From: Rhizomicrobium electricum
GTDB taxonomy: Bacteria > Pseudomonadota > Alphaproteobacteria > Micropepsales > Micropepsaceae
Reading direction: 5' to 3'
Assembly: GCF_011762045.1 (NCBI RefSeq)
Contig: NZ_JAASQS010000001.1
Span: 273,868-337,867 of the forward strand
DNA length: 64,000 nucleotides
Both the position numbers and the translations under genes were made by a program. This document shows positions 28,825 through 38,680 of this stretch, piece by piece. Each line of letters opens with the position of its first letter. Positions within the stretch are counted from its first letter, which is position 1. The notes under the pieces are model-generated. The model did not search any database and was not told the DNA's origin. It was given only the letters and a program-made list of their open reading frames with translations.

Positions 28825-31593
28825 ATGAATCGCAAGAGACTTCATGCTTCGGTATCGCTGTTGGCGCTCGCCACGGCATTCGCGGCACCAGCCTTTGCGC
28901 AAGAGGTTGAAACCGTAACCGTGTCCGGCTTCCGGCACAGCCTTGAAACTACCGAGGGCATCAAGCGCAGCTCAGTCGGTCTGGTTGAAGCTGTTTCGTC
29001 CGTTGATATCGGCAAGCTGCCGGACGTGTCGATCGCCGAATCGCTGTCCCGCCTTCCCGGTCTTGCGGGCCAACGTGTTGATGGGCGTTCACAAGTGATC
29101 GCGATCCGCGGTCTGTCGCCGGACTTCGCCGGAACAACCCTGAACGGCCGTGAGCAGGTTTCGACGGGCGACAATCGTGGCGTCGAATTCGACCAGTATC
29201 CGTCCGAAATTCTGAGCGGTGTCGTCGTTTACAAGACTCCCGACGCCAAGCTCCTGGGGCAAGGCCTCTCCGGTACGGTCGACCTAAAAACCATCCGCCC
29301 GCTTGATTACGATGAAATGCGCTTCGCCGTCGGTATCCGCGGCGAAGTCAACAGCATGGGCAAGGTGTATCGCGTTTCGCCTTACGGCTCGCGTTTCAAC
29401 ATTTCCTATATCGACCAATTCCTGAACGGAAAACTTGGCGTGGCCGTCGGCTATGCCCACCTCGACTCGCCGTTCCAGCAAAAGCACTACACTGCATGGT
29501 GGTGGGGCAATCCCGACTCCTGGGGCGCCCATCAGCCGGGCAAGGACGCCGATGCCGTCATGCTGCAAGGTGCTGAGGCTCGTGTCAGTTCCCAGACGCA
29601 AGTTCGCGATGGATTGGCGGCCACACTGGAGTTTAAGCCGAACGAGCACTTCCACAGCGTGTTGGACATGTATTATTCCAATTTCAATCAGCGGGAATAT
29701 ATGAACGGCGCGCAGTGGTCGTCATATCCGGACTGCGTCAAGGTCAACCCCACCCTCCCCGATAACGACGTCGATAAAACAAAGACCTGCAACGCCGACC
29801 CCAACAAAGTCGTCGAGAGCCTGAACAATCCCACCTATGTCACTTCCGGCGGCGTAAAGCTGGTGCAGGCCGGAGCGTGGTCCAACCTTCGCCTGCTGGG
29901 ACGCAATGACTACAACACACGCGTTGACGTGCTTTCGGCGGTTGGCTGGCGCAACGAATACACCAACGGAAATTTCTCGTTGGCGCTAGACCTCAGCTAT
30001 TCCGGTGCCAAACGCAATTCGGCGCAACTCGAATCCTATGTCGGCACGCATAGCCTCGAAAGCAACCTGAAATTCACCGTTCCGCTGACGAATCACGGCT
30101 TCCCGACCTTCACGCCAGGCATCAACTATGCCGATCCCAAGGTCATCGGAATTTTCGATGCTCTCAATTACGGTCACGACGCCCGCCTCGAAACGCCGAC
30201 CCAGAAGGACACCATTCAGGCTGTCCGACTGGAAAGCAAATACCACGTCGGCTACATCGTGAGCGATATTGAAGCCGGTATCGGCTTTCAGAGCCGCTAC
30301 AAGAAAAAGAGCTCATCGGTCTACTTCTTGGATCTCGCCGACAAGACCAACGTCCAGCCGATCACATCCGACCTGCTCTATCAGGCTCCATCTCTCGCCT
30401 TCGCCGGTTTCACGAACGGCGTTCTGGCATACAACGTCAAAGCAGTGACGGATAAATACCTCAACAAAACCCTTAATATGAGCGGCGACGATTACAAAAA
30501 AGACTTCTCCGTCAAAGAAAACGTCGTTACGGCCTATGTGATGGCCAACTTGGATTCAAATGTTGGTTTCGCCACGTTGAGAGGCAACGTCGGCGCCCAG
30601 CTGGTTCACACCGATCAGATTTCCAGAGCCTTCAATATCGACAACGCGCCTGGAAAGCCGAACGTGCCGCTTGGCGATATGTCCGGTAACAAGAGCTATT
30701 ATGACTTCCTGCCCAGCATCAACTTGTCGCTAGATTTCGACAACGGCAATATCGTTCGCCTCGGCATTGCGAAGACAATGGCCAGGCCGCGCGTCGATGA
30801 CATGCGCGCAGCTGCTTCGGCAGGTGTTTCCGATACGTCGCCGTACTTGTGGAGCGGTTCAGGCGGCAATCCGAAGCTGAAGCCCTGGCGGGCGGACTCG
30901 ATTGACATCGCCTACGAACACTATTTCGGCAAGGCGAGCTATGTTTCGGTGGCAGGTTTCTACAAAAACCTCAAAACCTACATCTACAATCAGAACATCC
31001 TCGACTACGACTTCAGAAACTTCACCAACACAACCAAGCACACGCCGGACACGAGCCTCGGCCAATTCAGCACACCAGCCAACGGCAAGGGCGGCTATAT
31101 GCGCGGGGCGGAAATCAGCGCCCAATTGGACGGAACGCTGCTCACCGACTATCTCGACGGCTTCGGATCGGTGCTGAGCTTCTCGTGGACCGACAGCTCC
31201 GTCAAACCGGATGGGCCCGGTACCTCTACGATCGCAACCTTGCCCGGTTTATCGAAGGCGGTGGCGAGCGGTACGCTCTACTATGAAAAGAACGGCTTCT
31301 CCGTTCGCATCAGCGAGCGCTATCGTTCCGACTTCCGTGGCGAAATCACGAGCAACTTTGCTCAACGGTCCTATACCCGTATCCTGGCAGAAGCGATCAC
31401 GGACTTCCAGGTCGGCTACGACTTCGAGGACGGTAAGCTGAATGGGCTGTCGCTTGTTGCGCAGATCGAAAACCTGTTCAACACACCATACCGGACCTAC
31501 CAGGACGACCGTCTCAGCAACGGAACGAACGAACCTAGAGAGTATAATCTCTACGGCCGCACGATCCTCCTAGGCCTGAATTACAAGCTCTAG
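28825..31593 (+). CDS. TonB-dependent receptor of the beta-glucan locus
   Basis: 922 residues. The signal peptide ends at FAAPAFAQ. The plug domain shows VDIGKLPDVSIAESLSRLPG and QVIAIRGLSPDFAGTTLNGR, and the barrel ends in RTILLGLNYKL. It belongs to the same large-receptor class as the one at 15677-19216 but is clearly diverged. It starts after a GGGGG ribosome site and is preceded by a promoter with a LacI operator. Neighbouring GH3 and GH30 genes indicate uptake of beta-linked gluco-oligosaccharides across the outer membrane, which is inference from context. Confidence 0.93.
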   Translation: MNRKRLHASVSLLALATAFAAPAFAQEVETVTVSGFRHSLETTEGIKRSSVGLVEAVSSVDIGKLPDVSIAESLSRLPGLAGQRVDGRSQVIAIRGLSPDFAGTTLNGREQVSTGDNRGVEFDQYPSEILSGVVVYKTPDAKLLGQGLSGTVDLKTIRPLDYDEMRFAVGIRGEVNSMGKVYRVSPYGSRFNISYIDQFLNGKLGVAVGYAHLDSPFQQKHYTAWWWGNPDSWGAHQPGKDADAVMLQGAEARVSSQTQVRDGLAATLEFKPNEHFHSVLDMYYSNFNQREYMNGAQWSSYPDCVKVNPTLPDNDVDKTKTCNADPNKVVESLNNPTYVTSGGVKLVQAGAWSNLRLLGRNDYNTRVDVLSAVGWRNEYTNGNFSLALDLSYSGAKRNSAQLESYVGTHSLESNLKFTVPLTNHGFPTFTPGINYADPKVIGIFDALNYGHDARLETPTQKDTIQAVRLESKYHVGYIVSDIEAGIGFQSRYKKKSSSVYFLDLADKTNVQPITSDLLYQAPSLAFAGFTNGVLAYNVKAVTDKYLNKTLNMSGDDYKKDFSVKENVVTAYVMANLDSNVGFATLRGNVGAQLVHTDQISRAFNIDNAPGKPNVPLGDMSGNKSYYDFLPSINLSLDFDNGNIVRLGIAKTMARPRVDDMRAAASAGVSDTSPYLWSGSGGNPKLKPWRADSIDIAYEHYFGKASYVSVAGFYKNLKTYIYNQNILDYDFRNFTNTTKHTPDTSLGQFSTPANGKGGYMRGAEISAQLDGTLLTDYLDGFGSVLSFSWTDSSVKPDGPGTSTIATLPGLSKAVASGTLYYEKNGFSVRISERYRSDFRGEITSNFAQRSYTRILAEAITDFQVGYDFEDGKLNGLSLVAQIENLFNTPYRTYQDDRLSNGTNEPREYNLYGRTILLGLNYKL

Positions 31594-31600
31594 GACCCTT

Positions 31601-31635
31601 GGCCGCGCCTCCATTCCGTCCCCGGAGGCGCGGCC
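31601..31635 (+). promoter_or_regulatory. Strong intercistronic stem-loop
   Basis: GGCCGCGCCTCC and GGAGGCGCGGCC form a perfect 12-base stem with an 11-base loop, 7 bases after the receptor stop and 30 before the GH30 start. No real T-run follows (TATT), so it is more likely an mRNA-stabilising or attenuating hairpin than a full terminator. Confidence 0.6.
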
Positions 31636-31664
31636 ATATTCTCCCACCGTGGTCTAGAGATTCG

Positions 31665-33077
31665 ATGCCAATGCTTCGTCGGCTCCTCCTTGCGACGGTA
31701 TTGACCGGTGCGTTTACCGTAACGTCATGTGCTGCGGGTGACGTCCAAGTGTGGCTCACCACCGCCGACGGCAGCAAAGCGCTTTCGCGCCAGACCGACA
31801 TCACCTTCTCCCAGGCTCGTAGCAAGAAGCGCACGCCCGCGGCGGTGGTCATCGATCCCGGCAAACACTACCAAGAAATCGTCGGCTTTGGCGCCGCCCT
31901 GACGGACGCCTCGGCGATCCTAATCCACAACCTGCCAGCCTCCCAACGTGACGCGCTCCTCAAAGAGCTGTTCGGACGAGAGAATGGCGGCCTCGGCTTC
32001 AGTTTCACACGCCTCACAATCGGCGCATCCGACTTTTCGACCCGACATTACAGTTTCGACGATCAGCCCAAGGGCGCCAAGGATCCCACGCTGAAAGATT
32101 TCTCGATCGAGCCCAACCGCGCCGAGGTGCTGCCGGTGCTAAAACAGGCTCTCGCAATCAATCCCGATCTGAAGGTGATGGCCTCGCCGTGGAGCGCGCC
32201 GGGCTGGATGAAATCCAGTGATAGCTTGATCCAGGGCTCACTTCTTTCCGAAGCCTACCCCGCCTTTGCCGACTATTTCCGGCGCTATATCGACGCTTAT
32301 TCTGCCGAAGGTGTGGCGATCTATGCGCTGACCATCCAGAACGAGCCGCATTTCGAGCCGACCGACTATCCCGGCATGCGAGTCAATCCGCAAAGCCGCG
32401 CGACGTTCATCGGCGCACATCTTGGCCCCCTCCTTGCGCGGACCCATCCCGACGTGCGCATCCTCGACTGGGATCATAACTGGGACGAGCCGCAATCGCC
32501 GCTGACGGTCCTCGCCGATCCCACCGCCGCGCGTTTCGTCGCCGGCGTCGCTTGGCACTGCTACAACGGCAACACCCCGGCTCAAGGCGTGGTCCACGAC
32601 GCTCATCCCGATAAAGAAACCTGGTTTACCGAATGCTCGGGGGGCGATTGGGTCGACGCCAAGGACGCGTTGGTGACGAGCGCCGGAACGCTGGTGGAAA
32701 CTATGCGCTACTGGTCCAAGGGCGCGTTATTGTGGAACCTCGCACTCGACGAGAAGCATGGGCCACATCTCGGCGGCTGCGACAATTGCCGCGGCGTTGT
32801 CACAATCGATTCCGCGACAGGTGCAGTAACCCGCACCGTCGATTATTATGCGCTCGGCCATTTGAGCCGCTTCGTCCCTCCGGGAGCTGTCCGTATTGAG
32901 GCGGGACCGGGGCCCAAAGACACCAATACCGTCGCCTTCCGCAACAAAGACGGTTCGATTGTGGTTCTCGCCGTCAATCGCGGCAAGGGCGCTCGCACCG
33001 TATCCATCCGCGAAGGACGACGCGGTTTCAGCTACGACCTACCACCGGGCGGCGTCGCAACCTTCGTCTGGCACTGA
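31665..33077 (+). CDS. Glycoside hydrolase family 30 (glucosylceramidase/beta-1,6-glucanase-like)
   Basis: 470 residues from ATG 31665; a longer frame upstream overlaps the hairpin and is unlikely. The N-terminus is a signal peptide (LLLATVLTGAFTVTSCAA) that might be a lipoprotein signal with Cys in TSCAAG. GH30 features are complete: IVGFGAALTDASA, the acid/base E227 in TIQNEPHFEP, the nucleophile E323 in WFTECSGGDW, and a C-terminal beta-domain ending GGVATFVWH. GH30 members cleave beta-glucosyl, beta-1,6-glucan or xylan linkages; two GH3 beta-glucosidases nearby favour a beta-glucan substrate. It is followed after 24 bases by the second GH3 gene. Confidence 0.9.
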   Translation: MPMLRRLLLATVLTGAFTVTSCAAGDVQVWLTTADGSKALSRQTDITFSQARSKKRTPAAVVIDPGKHYQEIVGFGAALTDASAILIHNLPASQRDALLKELFGRENGGLGFSFTRLTIGASDFSTRHYSFDDQPKGAKDPTLKDFSIEPNRAEVLPVLKQALAINPDLKVMASPWSAPGWMKSSDSLIQGSLLSEAYPAFADYFRRYIDAYSAEGVAIYALTIQNEPHFEPTDYPGMRVNPQSRATFIGAHLGPLLARTHPDVRILDWDHNWDEPQSPLTVLADPTAARFVAGVAWHCYNGNTPAQGVVHDAHPDKETWFTECSGGDWVDAKDALVTSAGTLVETMRYWSKGALLWNLALDEKHGPHLGGCDNCRGVVTIDSATGAVTRTVDYYALGHLSRFVPPGAVRIEAGPGPKDTNTVAFRNKDGSIVVLAVNRGKGARTVSIREGRRGFSYDLPPGGVATFVWH

Positions 33078-33101
33078 GTTTGAACAGAACTGGAAAAAGC
33101 C

Positions 33102-35276
33102 ATGTCGCTTAGAACACCTGCCGTTTTCGTTTCCTGCGCCCTCCTCCTGGCGGCGCCCGCTGCGGCCCGTCACGCCTGGGATGACACCTCGCTCAGCGCC
33201 GATGCGCGCGCCAACCTCGTTCTCAAGGCAATGAAGCAGGACGAGAAGCTTTCGCTGGTGTTCGGTTACTTCGGGTCGCCGAAGCCCGACAAGAACTTCG
33301 TGCCGCCGGCAGAGTCGCGCATGGGCTCGGCCGGATACGTTCCGGGCATTCCGCGCCTCGGCATTCCGCCGCAGTGGATCACCGATGCCGGCATGGGCGT
33401 CGCTACCCAGCGCGACTCTGCTGATAGTTTTCGCGAGCGTACTGCGCTGCCTGCCGGTATCGCCGTAGCCGCCACGTTCAATCCCGACATTGCGCGCGCA
33501 GGCGGCGCCATGATCGGCAGTGAATCCCGCGCCTCCGGTTTCAACGTTCTTCTCGGCGGCGGCGTCGACCTTCTGCGCGAGCCGCGCAGCGGGCGTAATT
33601 TCGAATACGCCGGCGAAGATCCACTCCTGGCGGGAACCATTGTCGGGGCGAGCGTACAGGGCATCCAGAGCCAAGGCGTGATCTCTACCGTCAAGCATTG
33701 GGCGCTGAACGACCAGGAAACCGGCCGGCATATCTATTCGACCGATATGGACGATGCTGCGGCGCATATGTCCGACTTCCTGGCCTTCGAACTTGCTCTC
33801 GAAAAAGGCCAGCCCGGCTCCGTGATGTGCTCCTATAACAAGGTCCGCAGCCTTTATGCCTGCGAGAGCGATTACCTGCTCAATCAGGTATTGAAGAGCC
33901 GCTTCAAATACCCCGGTTATGTGATGAGCGACTGGGGAGCAGTCTATTCGACCGAGCGTGCCGCTCTGGCCGGGCTCGATCAGCAGTCGGCCGGCATCTT
34001 CGACGACCAGCCCTGGTTCGGCAAACCGCTGAAGCAGGCGATCCAGAACCATAAGGTCCCGCAGAGCCGGCTCGACGACATGGCACGTCGCATCCTGCGC
34101 TCGATTTTCACGGTCGGCCTCTATGACCGGCCGATCACCGACGCCAAGATCGATTTCGAGGCGAACAAGAAAGTCGCCCAGGCGGCCGCTGAAGAATCCA
34201 TCGTCCTGCTCAAGAACAAGAACAACGTGCTGCCGATCGCACGCACGGCCAAGCGCATTCTCATCATCGGCGGCCATGCGGACCGCGGCATCATTTCGGG
34301 CGGCGGATCGTCCACCGTATTCCCCGCGGGGGGCATCGCGGTACCCGGTCTCGATGTGAAGGGTTGGTATGGCCCAATCGTCTATATCCCTTCTTCCCCA
34401 ATGGCCGCGCTGATGGGCCATCTGCCGCAAACGCCGTTCAAGTATCTCGACGGCAGCGACGCCGCCGCTGCGGCGAAGGAAGCGGCCAAGTCCGACGTCG
34501 TGCTAGTGTTTGCCACCCAATGGTCGACCGAAGACGTCGATCATCCGATGAACCTGGATGGCAATCAGGACGAGCTGATCCGCACCGTCGCCGCCGCCAA
34601 TCCCAACACCGTCGTCGTGGTGGAAAGTGGCAACCCGATATTCATGCCCTGGGCGGACCAAGTCGCGGGTATTGTCGAAGCATGGTTCCCCGGCTCGGGC
34701 GGCGGCGAAGCCATCGCACGGGTACTGCTCGGCGAAGTGGATGCATCGGGACGGCTGCCCGCGACGTTCCCGGCGAGCCTCGATCAGTTCCCGCAGCCGA
34801 CGTTGCCCGGTGCGGGCCTCAAAGACCCATTTGTGATCAATTATCCCGAAGGCGCTGCGGTCGGCTACAAGTGGTTCGACAAGAAAAACCTGAAGCCGCT
34901 GTTCCCGTTCGGCTACGGCCTCTCCTACACTCAGTTTGCCTATAGCGACCTCGGCGCCGCCGTGGTCGACGGCAAGCTGACGGTGCACTTTACGGTGAAG
35001 AATGTCGGAAGCCGCGCCGGTAAGGACGCGCCGCAGATCTATGTCTCACCCAAAAACGGCGGCTGGGAAGCGCCCAAGCGTCTCGCCGGCTGGTCGAAGG
35101 TGAGCCTAGCACCGGGGGCCTCTATCGCCGTTACGCTGACGGTCGATCCGCGGCTGCTGTCGGTCCACGACGGGAAAGGCTGGAAGCTGTCGGAAGGACC
35201 GTTTGTGGTGTCGCTCGGCGCCTCTTCGGCGGACATCAAAGAGAGCGTCGAGGCGAGCGGGGCGCTTTCGCGCTGA
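33102..35276 (+). CDS. Glycoside hydrolase family 3 beta-glucosidase
   Basis: 724 residues with a signal peptide (MSLRTPAVFVSCALLLAAPAAA). The nucleophile D277 is in GYVMSDWGAVYS, the substrate-binding KHW-type motif in VISTVKHWALND. The C-terminal domain contains ESIVLLKNKNNVLPI, and PFGYGLSYTQF precedes a fibronectin III-like domain. No PA14 insert, unlike the other GH3 in this locus. It would release glucose from oligosaccharides produced by GH30 or imported through the receptor. Co-directional with GH30 (24-base gap). Its 3' end overlaps the convergent LacI gene by 41 bases. Confidence 0.92.
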   Translation: MSLRTPAVFVSCALLLAAPAAARHAWDDTSLSADARANLVLKAMKQDEKLSLVFGYFGSPKPDKNFVPPAESRMGSAGYVPGIPRLGIPPQWITDAGMGVATQRDSADSFRERTALPAGIAVAATFNPDIARAGGAMIGSESRASGFNVLLGGGVDLLREPRSGRNFEYAGEDPLLAGTIVGASVQGIQSQGVISTVKHWALNDQETGRHIYSTDMDDAAAHMSDFLAFELALEKGQPGSVMCSYNKVRSLYACESDYLLNQVLKSRFKYPGYVMSDWGAVYSTERAALAGLDQQSAGIFDDQPWFGKPLKQAIQNHKVPQSRLDDMARRILRSIFTVGLYDRPITDAKIDFEANKKVAQAAAEESIVLLKNKNNVLPIARTAKRILIIGGHADRGIISGGGSSTVFPAGGIAVPGLDVKGWYGPIVYIPSSPMAALMGHLPQTPFKYLDGSDAAAAAKEAAKSDVVLVFATQWSTEDVDHPMNLDGNQDELIRTVAAANPNTVVVVESGNPIFMPWADQVAGIVEAWFPGSGGGEAIARVLLGEVDASGRLPATFPASLDQFPQPTLPGAGLKDPFVINYPEGAAVGYKWFDKKNLKPLFPFGYGLSYTQFAYSDLGAAVVDGKLTVHFTVKNVGSRAGKDAPQIYVSPKNGGWEAPKRLAGWSKVSLAPGASIAVTLTVDPRLLSVHDGKGWKLSEGPFVVSLGASSADIKESVEASGALSR

Positions 35277-36276
35277 TACGCGCCACCGAACCACGCCAAA
35301 CCACTTCGGCGGGCAGATCGCGAACAACGGTCTGCCCGTCGTCGTAACAGAGATTGAGCAGGTGATTGAGCGCATTGCGCACGATGTCCTGCCACGGAAC
35401 CTTGACGGTGGTCAGCGGCGGCACGGAGAAGCCGGCGAGATCGATACCGTCATAGCCCATCACCGAGAGATCTTGCGGTACCGACACGCCCATCTGCTGG
35501 AGCGCGGCGAGCGCACCCATTGCGGACTCGTCGTTGGCGCAGAACAAAGCGGTGAAATTCATCCCGCCTTCGAGGAGCGTACGTACGCCAGCGGCACCGG
35601 CGGCGGGCGAAAAGTCACCGTTGACGCGCGGAATGGCCGCCACATCGATGCCATGCGCGGCGAGCGCATCGTAGAACCCCTTCATGCGGGCGACATTGTC
35701 GGGCGAGGTTTCCGGGCCTTCGATCACCGCCATGCCGCGATGACCGGCTTCGTAGAGTGTCTCCGCCGCCAGCGCACCGGCGGTGCGGTGATCGGGATTG
35801 AAGCAGTGGTCGAGGAACCCCGGAAGCGAGCGGTTCAGCACCACCGTCTTGGGCTGCAGCGCCATCAGCTTCTCGCCGTCCTTGGGCTTGAGGCGCGTGC
35901 CCATCACGATCAGCCCGTCGCAGCCGCGGTCGGTGAGAAATTCGGCTCCGCTCAGGGCATCCTGGCGCTCCGTCTCCAAGGTCTGGCCGAAATCCACCAC
36001 CATGTGACGGCCGGTGGCGCGCAAGGCGGTGTAGATGCTGTGCAGGATCGGCGTATAGAACGAGCCTTGGATCAGCGGCACGAACACGCCGACGGTCTGC
36101 GACTGGCCCTTCTGCAACACGCGGGCGGCGTGGCTGGGGCGGAAGTTGAGTTCTTCCACCGCCTTCTGAACGCGCGCGGCCGCTTTGGCCGATATCGGTC
36201 CGTTGCCGGCGATCGCCCGCGAAGCGGTCCCGACACCGACCCCCGCCCGTCGCGCTACGTCTTTGATGGTCGCCAT
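35236..36276 (-). CDS. LacI-family transcriptional regulator
   Basis: 346 residues: N-terminal helix-turn-helix (IKDVARRAGVGVGTASRAIA), hinge helix SHAARVLQKGQS, then a periplasmic-binding-protein-like sensor domain (TVGVFVPLIQGSFYTPIL, VMGYDGIDLAGFSVPPLTTV). It should bind a palindrome with a central CG; the perfect site at 28785-28800 in front of the TonB receptor is the best local candidate. It lies 71 bases downstream of the symporter gene on the same strand, so the two may be co-transcribed. The ligand is probably a beta-gluco-oligosaccharide or glucose, by context. Confidence 0.93.
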   Translation of the reverse strand: MATIKDVARRAGVGVGTASRAIAGNGPISAKAAARVQKAVEELNFRPSHAARVLQKGQSQTVGVFVPLIQGSFYTPILHSIYTALRATGRHMVVDFGQTLETERQDALSGAEFLTDRGCDGLIVMGTRLKPKDGEKLMALQPKTVVLNRSLPGFLDHCFNPDHRTAGALAAETLYEAGHRGMAVIEGPETSPDNVARMKGFYDALAAHGIDVAAIPRVNGDFSPAAGAAGVRTLLEGGMNFTALFCANDESAMGALAALQQMGVSVPQDLSVMGYDGIDLAGFSVPPLTTVKVPWQDIVRNALNHLLNLCYDDGQTVVRDLPAEVVWRGSVARISAKAPRSPRRSL

Positions 36277-36347
36277 TCCGGCCCGCCTTTCCGGACGCGA
36301 TTATGCAATGGAATCCGGCCGCAAAAAAACAATTTGGCGCGACATCA

Positions 36348-37931
36348 TTAGCGGAACCACCAGACCAATCCCGCGGTCACGGCGAACAACGCCAGCGCCC
36401 ATCCGGCGACCTCGCGCGAGCCGAGCCGGGCTGCCTGCCATGCATTTTTCAAGGTCAGTGACGCATGGCGTGCGCGTTCCTCCGGCGTCTGCCGGCGCGT
36501 CAAGCTGGCCAGCACCAGCGATGCGAGTGACACCGCGAACACCAAAAATGCCGCATTGAGGAACGCCAGCGGCCACACCTTGGTCACCGACAGAACGAAC
36601 AGTGCGATCCCCAGCCCGCTGCCGGTCGCGACCGCCCAAATCGCGCCGCGCCCATTGGCCCGCGGCCACAACATGCCGAGCAGGAACAACGCGGCGGCAG
36701 GCGGCGTCGCATACGCCAGCACGGCCTGGAAGTACTGCCACAGGGACGGGAACTTCATGATCTGCGGCGCCCACAGGGCCGATATCACCATGCAGACGAT
36801 GGTCGAGATGCGGCCCCAGCGGACCACGCTGGCGTCGGAAGCAGACGGGCGCAGGCGGCGGACGAAATCCATCGTCACCAAGGTGGCGGCACTGTTGTAG
36901 GCGGCGGAGAGCTGGGCCATCAGCGCGCCGAGGAACGCGGCGACGAGCAGACCAAGCAATCCGGAGGGCATCAGGCCGAAGGCCATGCGCAGGTAAATTT
37001 CGTCGGGGCTGGTAAGCTTGGGATAAAGCAAGAGACCGGCGACGCCCGGCAGGACGATCAGGAACAGGATCAACAACTTCAAAAGGCCCGCGAATAACGC
37101 GCCTTTCTGGCCGTCGGCGATCGACTTGGCGGCGAGCATGCGCTGCACGATGACCTGGTTGGTGCACCAGTAGTAGAACCCCATTACCGGCAGACCGAAC
37201 GCCATGCCCGTCCACGGCATGATCGGATCGGACGCGGGCCGGATGAGATTGAGGTGTCCGGGCGGCGCGGCGTGCACCACCGCGTCCCATCCGCCGGCGG
37301 TGTGGAAAGCGAAAATCGCCAGGAACAACGCCGAGCCCAGGCCGACAACGCCCTGCACGGCCTGCGTATACAACACCGAGCGCAGGCCTCCGGTCACCGA
37401 GTAGATCACCGCCAGCGCGGCGAGCAGCAAAATGGCGACTTCGAAGGACAAGCCGGGCACGATCAGCTTCAAAACCAGCGTGCCGCAATAAAGCGCGCCG
37501 GCGGCATCGAGCAGGATGTAGAGCACCAACGTCAGGATCGAGAACCACACGCGCACACGCGGGTCGTACCGGCGCTCGAGAAACTCGGGCATCGTGTAGA
37601 CCTTGGCGGCCAGCACTGCGGGCAAAAAGAACAGCGCGAACACCACCAGAATGGCGGTGCCGGTCCAATCATAGTTGAAGACCGAGATGCCGAACGCATA
37701 GGCCGAGCCGGTGACGCCGATCAGCACGCCGGGCGAAATGTTGGAGCCGACCAGCGCCAGCCCGATGGCGGGCCAGCCCGCTTTGTGCGAGGCCAGGAAA
37801 TATTCCGACGCCGTAGCCCGGCGACGGGAAAGAATGAGACCGAGCGCCAACAGCCCCGTCAAATACACGGCCAGAACGCCGTAATCGAATGCCGGCAGCA
37901 CGCAAAGCCCCGCGAACGATACCCCGGACAA
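36348..37931 (-). CDS. Sodium:solute symporter family (SGLT-like) sugar transporter
   Basis: About 527 residues with some 13-14 hydrophobic helices. SSS-family signatures are visible: SEYFLASHKAGWPAIGLAL and GSNISPGVLIGVTGSAY in the first helices, GGLRSVLYTQAVQG and FYYWCTNQVIVQRMLAAKS, the last typical of glucose/galactose-type SGLT homologues. It would bring monosaccharide or small oligosaccharide into the cytosol with Na+. The start is TTG at 37931 or a GTG at 37901 that has a better upstream G-rich site. It is followed by the LacI gene on the same strand. Confidence 0.9.
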   Translation of the reverse strand: MSGVSFAGLCVLPAFDYGVLAVYLTGLLALGLILSRRRATASEYFLASHKAGWPAIGLALVGSNISPGVLIGVTGSAYAFGISVFNYDWTGTAILVVFALFFLPAVLAAKVYTMPEFLERRYDPRVRVWFSILTLVLYILLDAAGALYCGTLVLKLIVPGLSFEVAILLLAALAVIYSVTGGLRSVLYTQAVQGVVGLGSALFLAIFAFHTAGGWDAVVHAAPPGHLNLIRPASDPIMPWTGMAFGLPVMGFYYWCTNQVIVQRMLAAKSIADGQKGALFAGLLKLLILFLIVLPGVAGLLLYPKLTSPDEIYLRMAFGLMPSGLLGLLVAAFLGALMAQLSAAYNSAATLVTMDFVRRLRPSASDASVVRWGRISTIVCMVISALWAPQIMKFPSLWQYFQAVLAYATPPAAALFLLGMLWPRANGRGAIWAVATGSGLGIALFVLSVTKVWPLAFLNAAFLVFAVSLASLVLASLTRRQTPEERARHASLTLKNAWQAARLGSREVAGWALALFAVTAGLVWWFR

Positions 37932-38582
37932 CTTCTAGCCCGGTTCGCACGAGGATCAAAGCACCCCCTTAAATACGCCAAGAGGCGCGATCCCCTGGCT
38001 GCCGGTCCATCCGCCTCTTTTTGCTTGAAGCTCCGGCAGCAAGGATACGCACGAGCCAACGTGCGCCACATGCACCTTTCGCTTCTCCGAGGGTTTCGAG
38101 GAGATGCCGGCGACCGGATTCGCAGATGTCAGCCATCTCCATCACGGGCGTGCGCGCGCCCTACCTTGTATGACACATACGCGATCTTCTTGCGGCCGCG
38201 CGTTCACCGGCGCGTGGCCCGACATAAGCTCCTCCATCACAAACAGCCCATTCGAGATGGGAAGCGGAACGTACCGATTCAAGAGGGTGCGACAAACGCT
38301 GCGTTGTTACGCGCGAGATGCAAATGCAAATATTTCCGGAAGATAACAGACTTCGCCGTTCATCGAGATGAACGGAATTGGTGAAGATCGGAGAGGCCGG
38401 CGCACGCGTGCGCGGGGCTCGTTGCAACACAAAGCGGACGAAGAAGATGTCAAATCTTGCATACCCCTTCGCTTGCTGCGCGAGCACATTCCCGCACTCC
38501 AGATGCCGTCGAAAACGTATTGCGGATGGAAACGAAGGACGGAATGTTGAGCAGGAAGTCAGCCATACGAATGTAATCGCGG

Positions 38583-38598
38583 ACCAACCAGCGTTGGT
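38583..38598. promoter_or_regulatory. Inverted repeat, possible activator half of an enhancer
   Basis: ACCAAC-CAGC-GTTGGT: 6-base arms with a 4-base centre, immediately left of the larger palindrome at 38603. The close spacing suggests paired binding sites for one regulator. Confidence 0.35.
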
Positions 38599-38602
38599 TC
38601 CA

Positions 38603-38619
38603 TGTCAAGCAGCTTGACA
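38603..38619. promoter_or_regulatory. Palindrome upstream of sigma-54 promoter (candidate enhancer site)
   Basis: TGTCAAGCAGCTTGACA is symmetric at all positions except the central base. It lies about 72 bases upstream of the -24 element, the usual distance for an enhancer-binding protein acting on sigma-54 RNA polymerase. In exosortase systems the PrsR-type response regulator is the known candidate; no prsR is in this window. Confidence 0.55.
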
Positions 38620-38680
38620 GTTTCTACCTATGCGTCTGCACAAAAAATGACATCACCTTGCGAATAATCGACTTTCGCTT

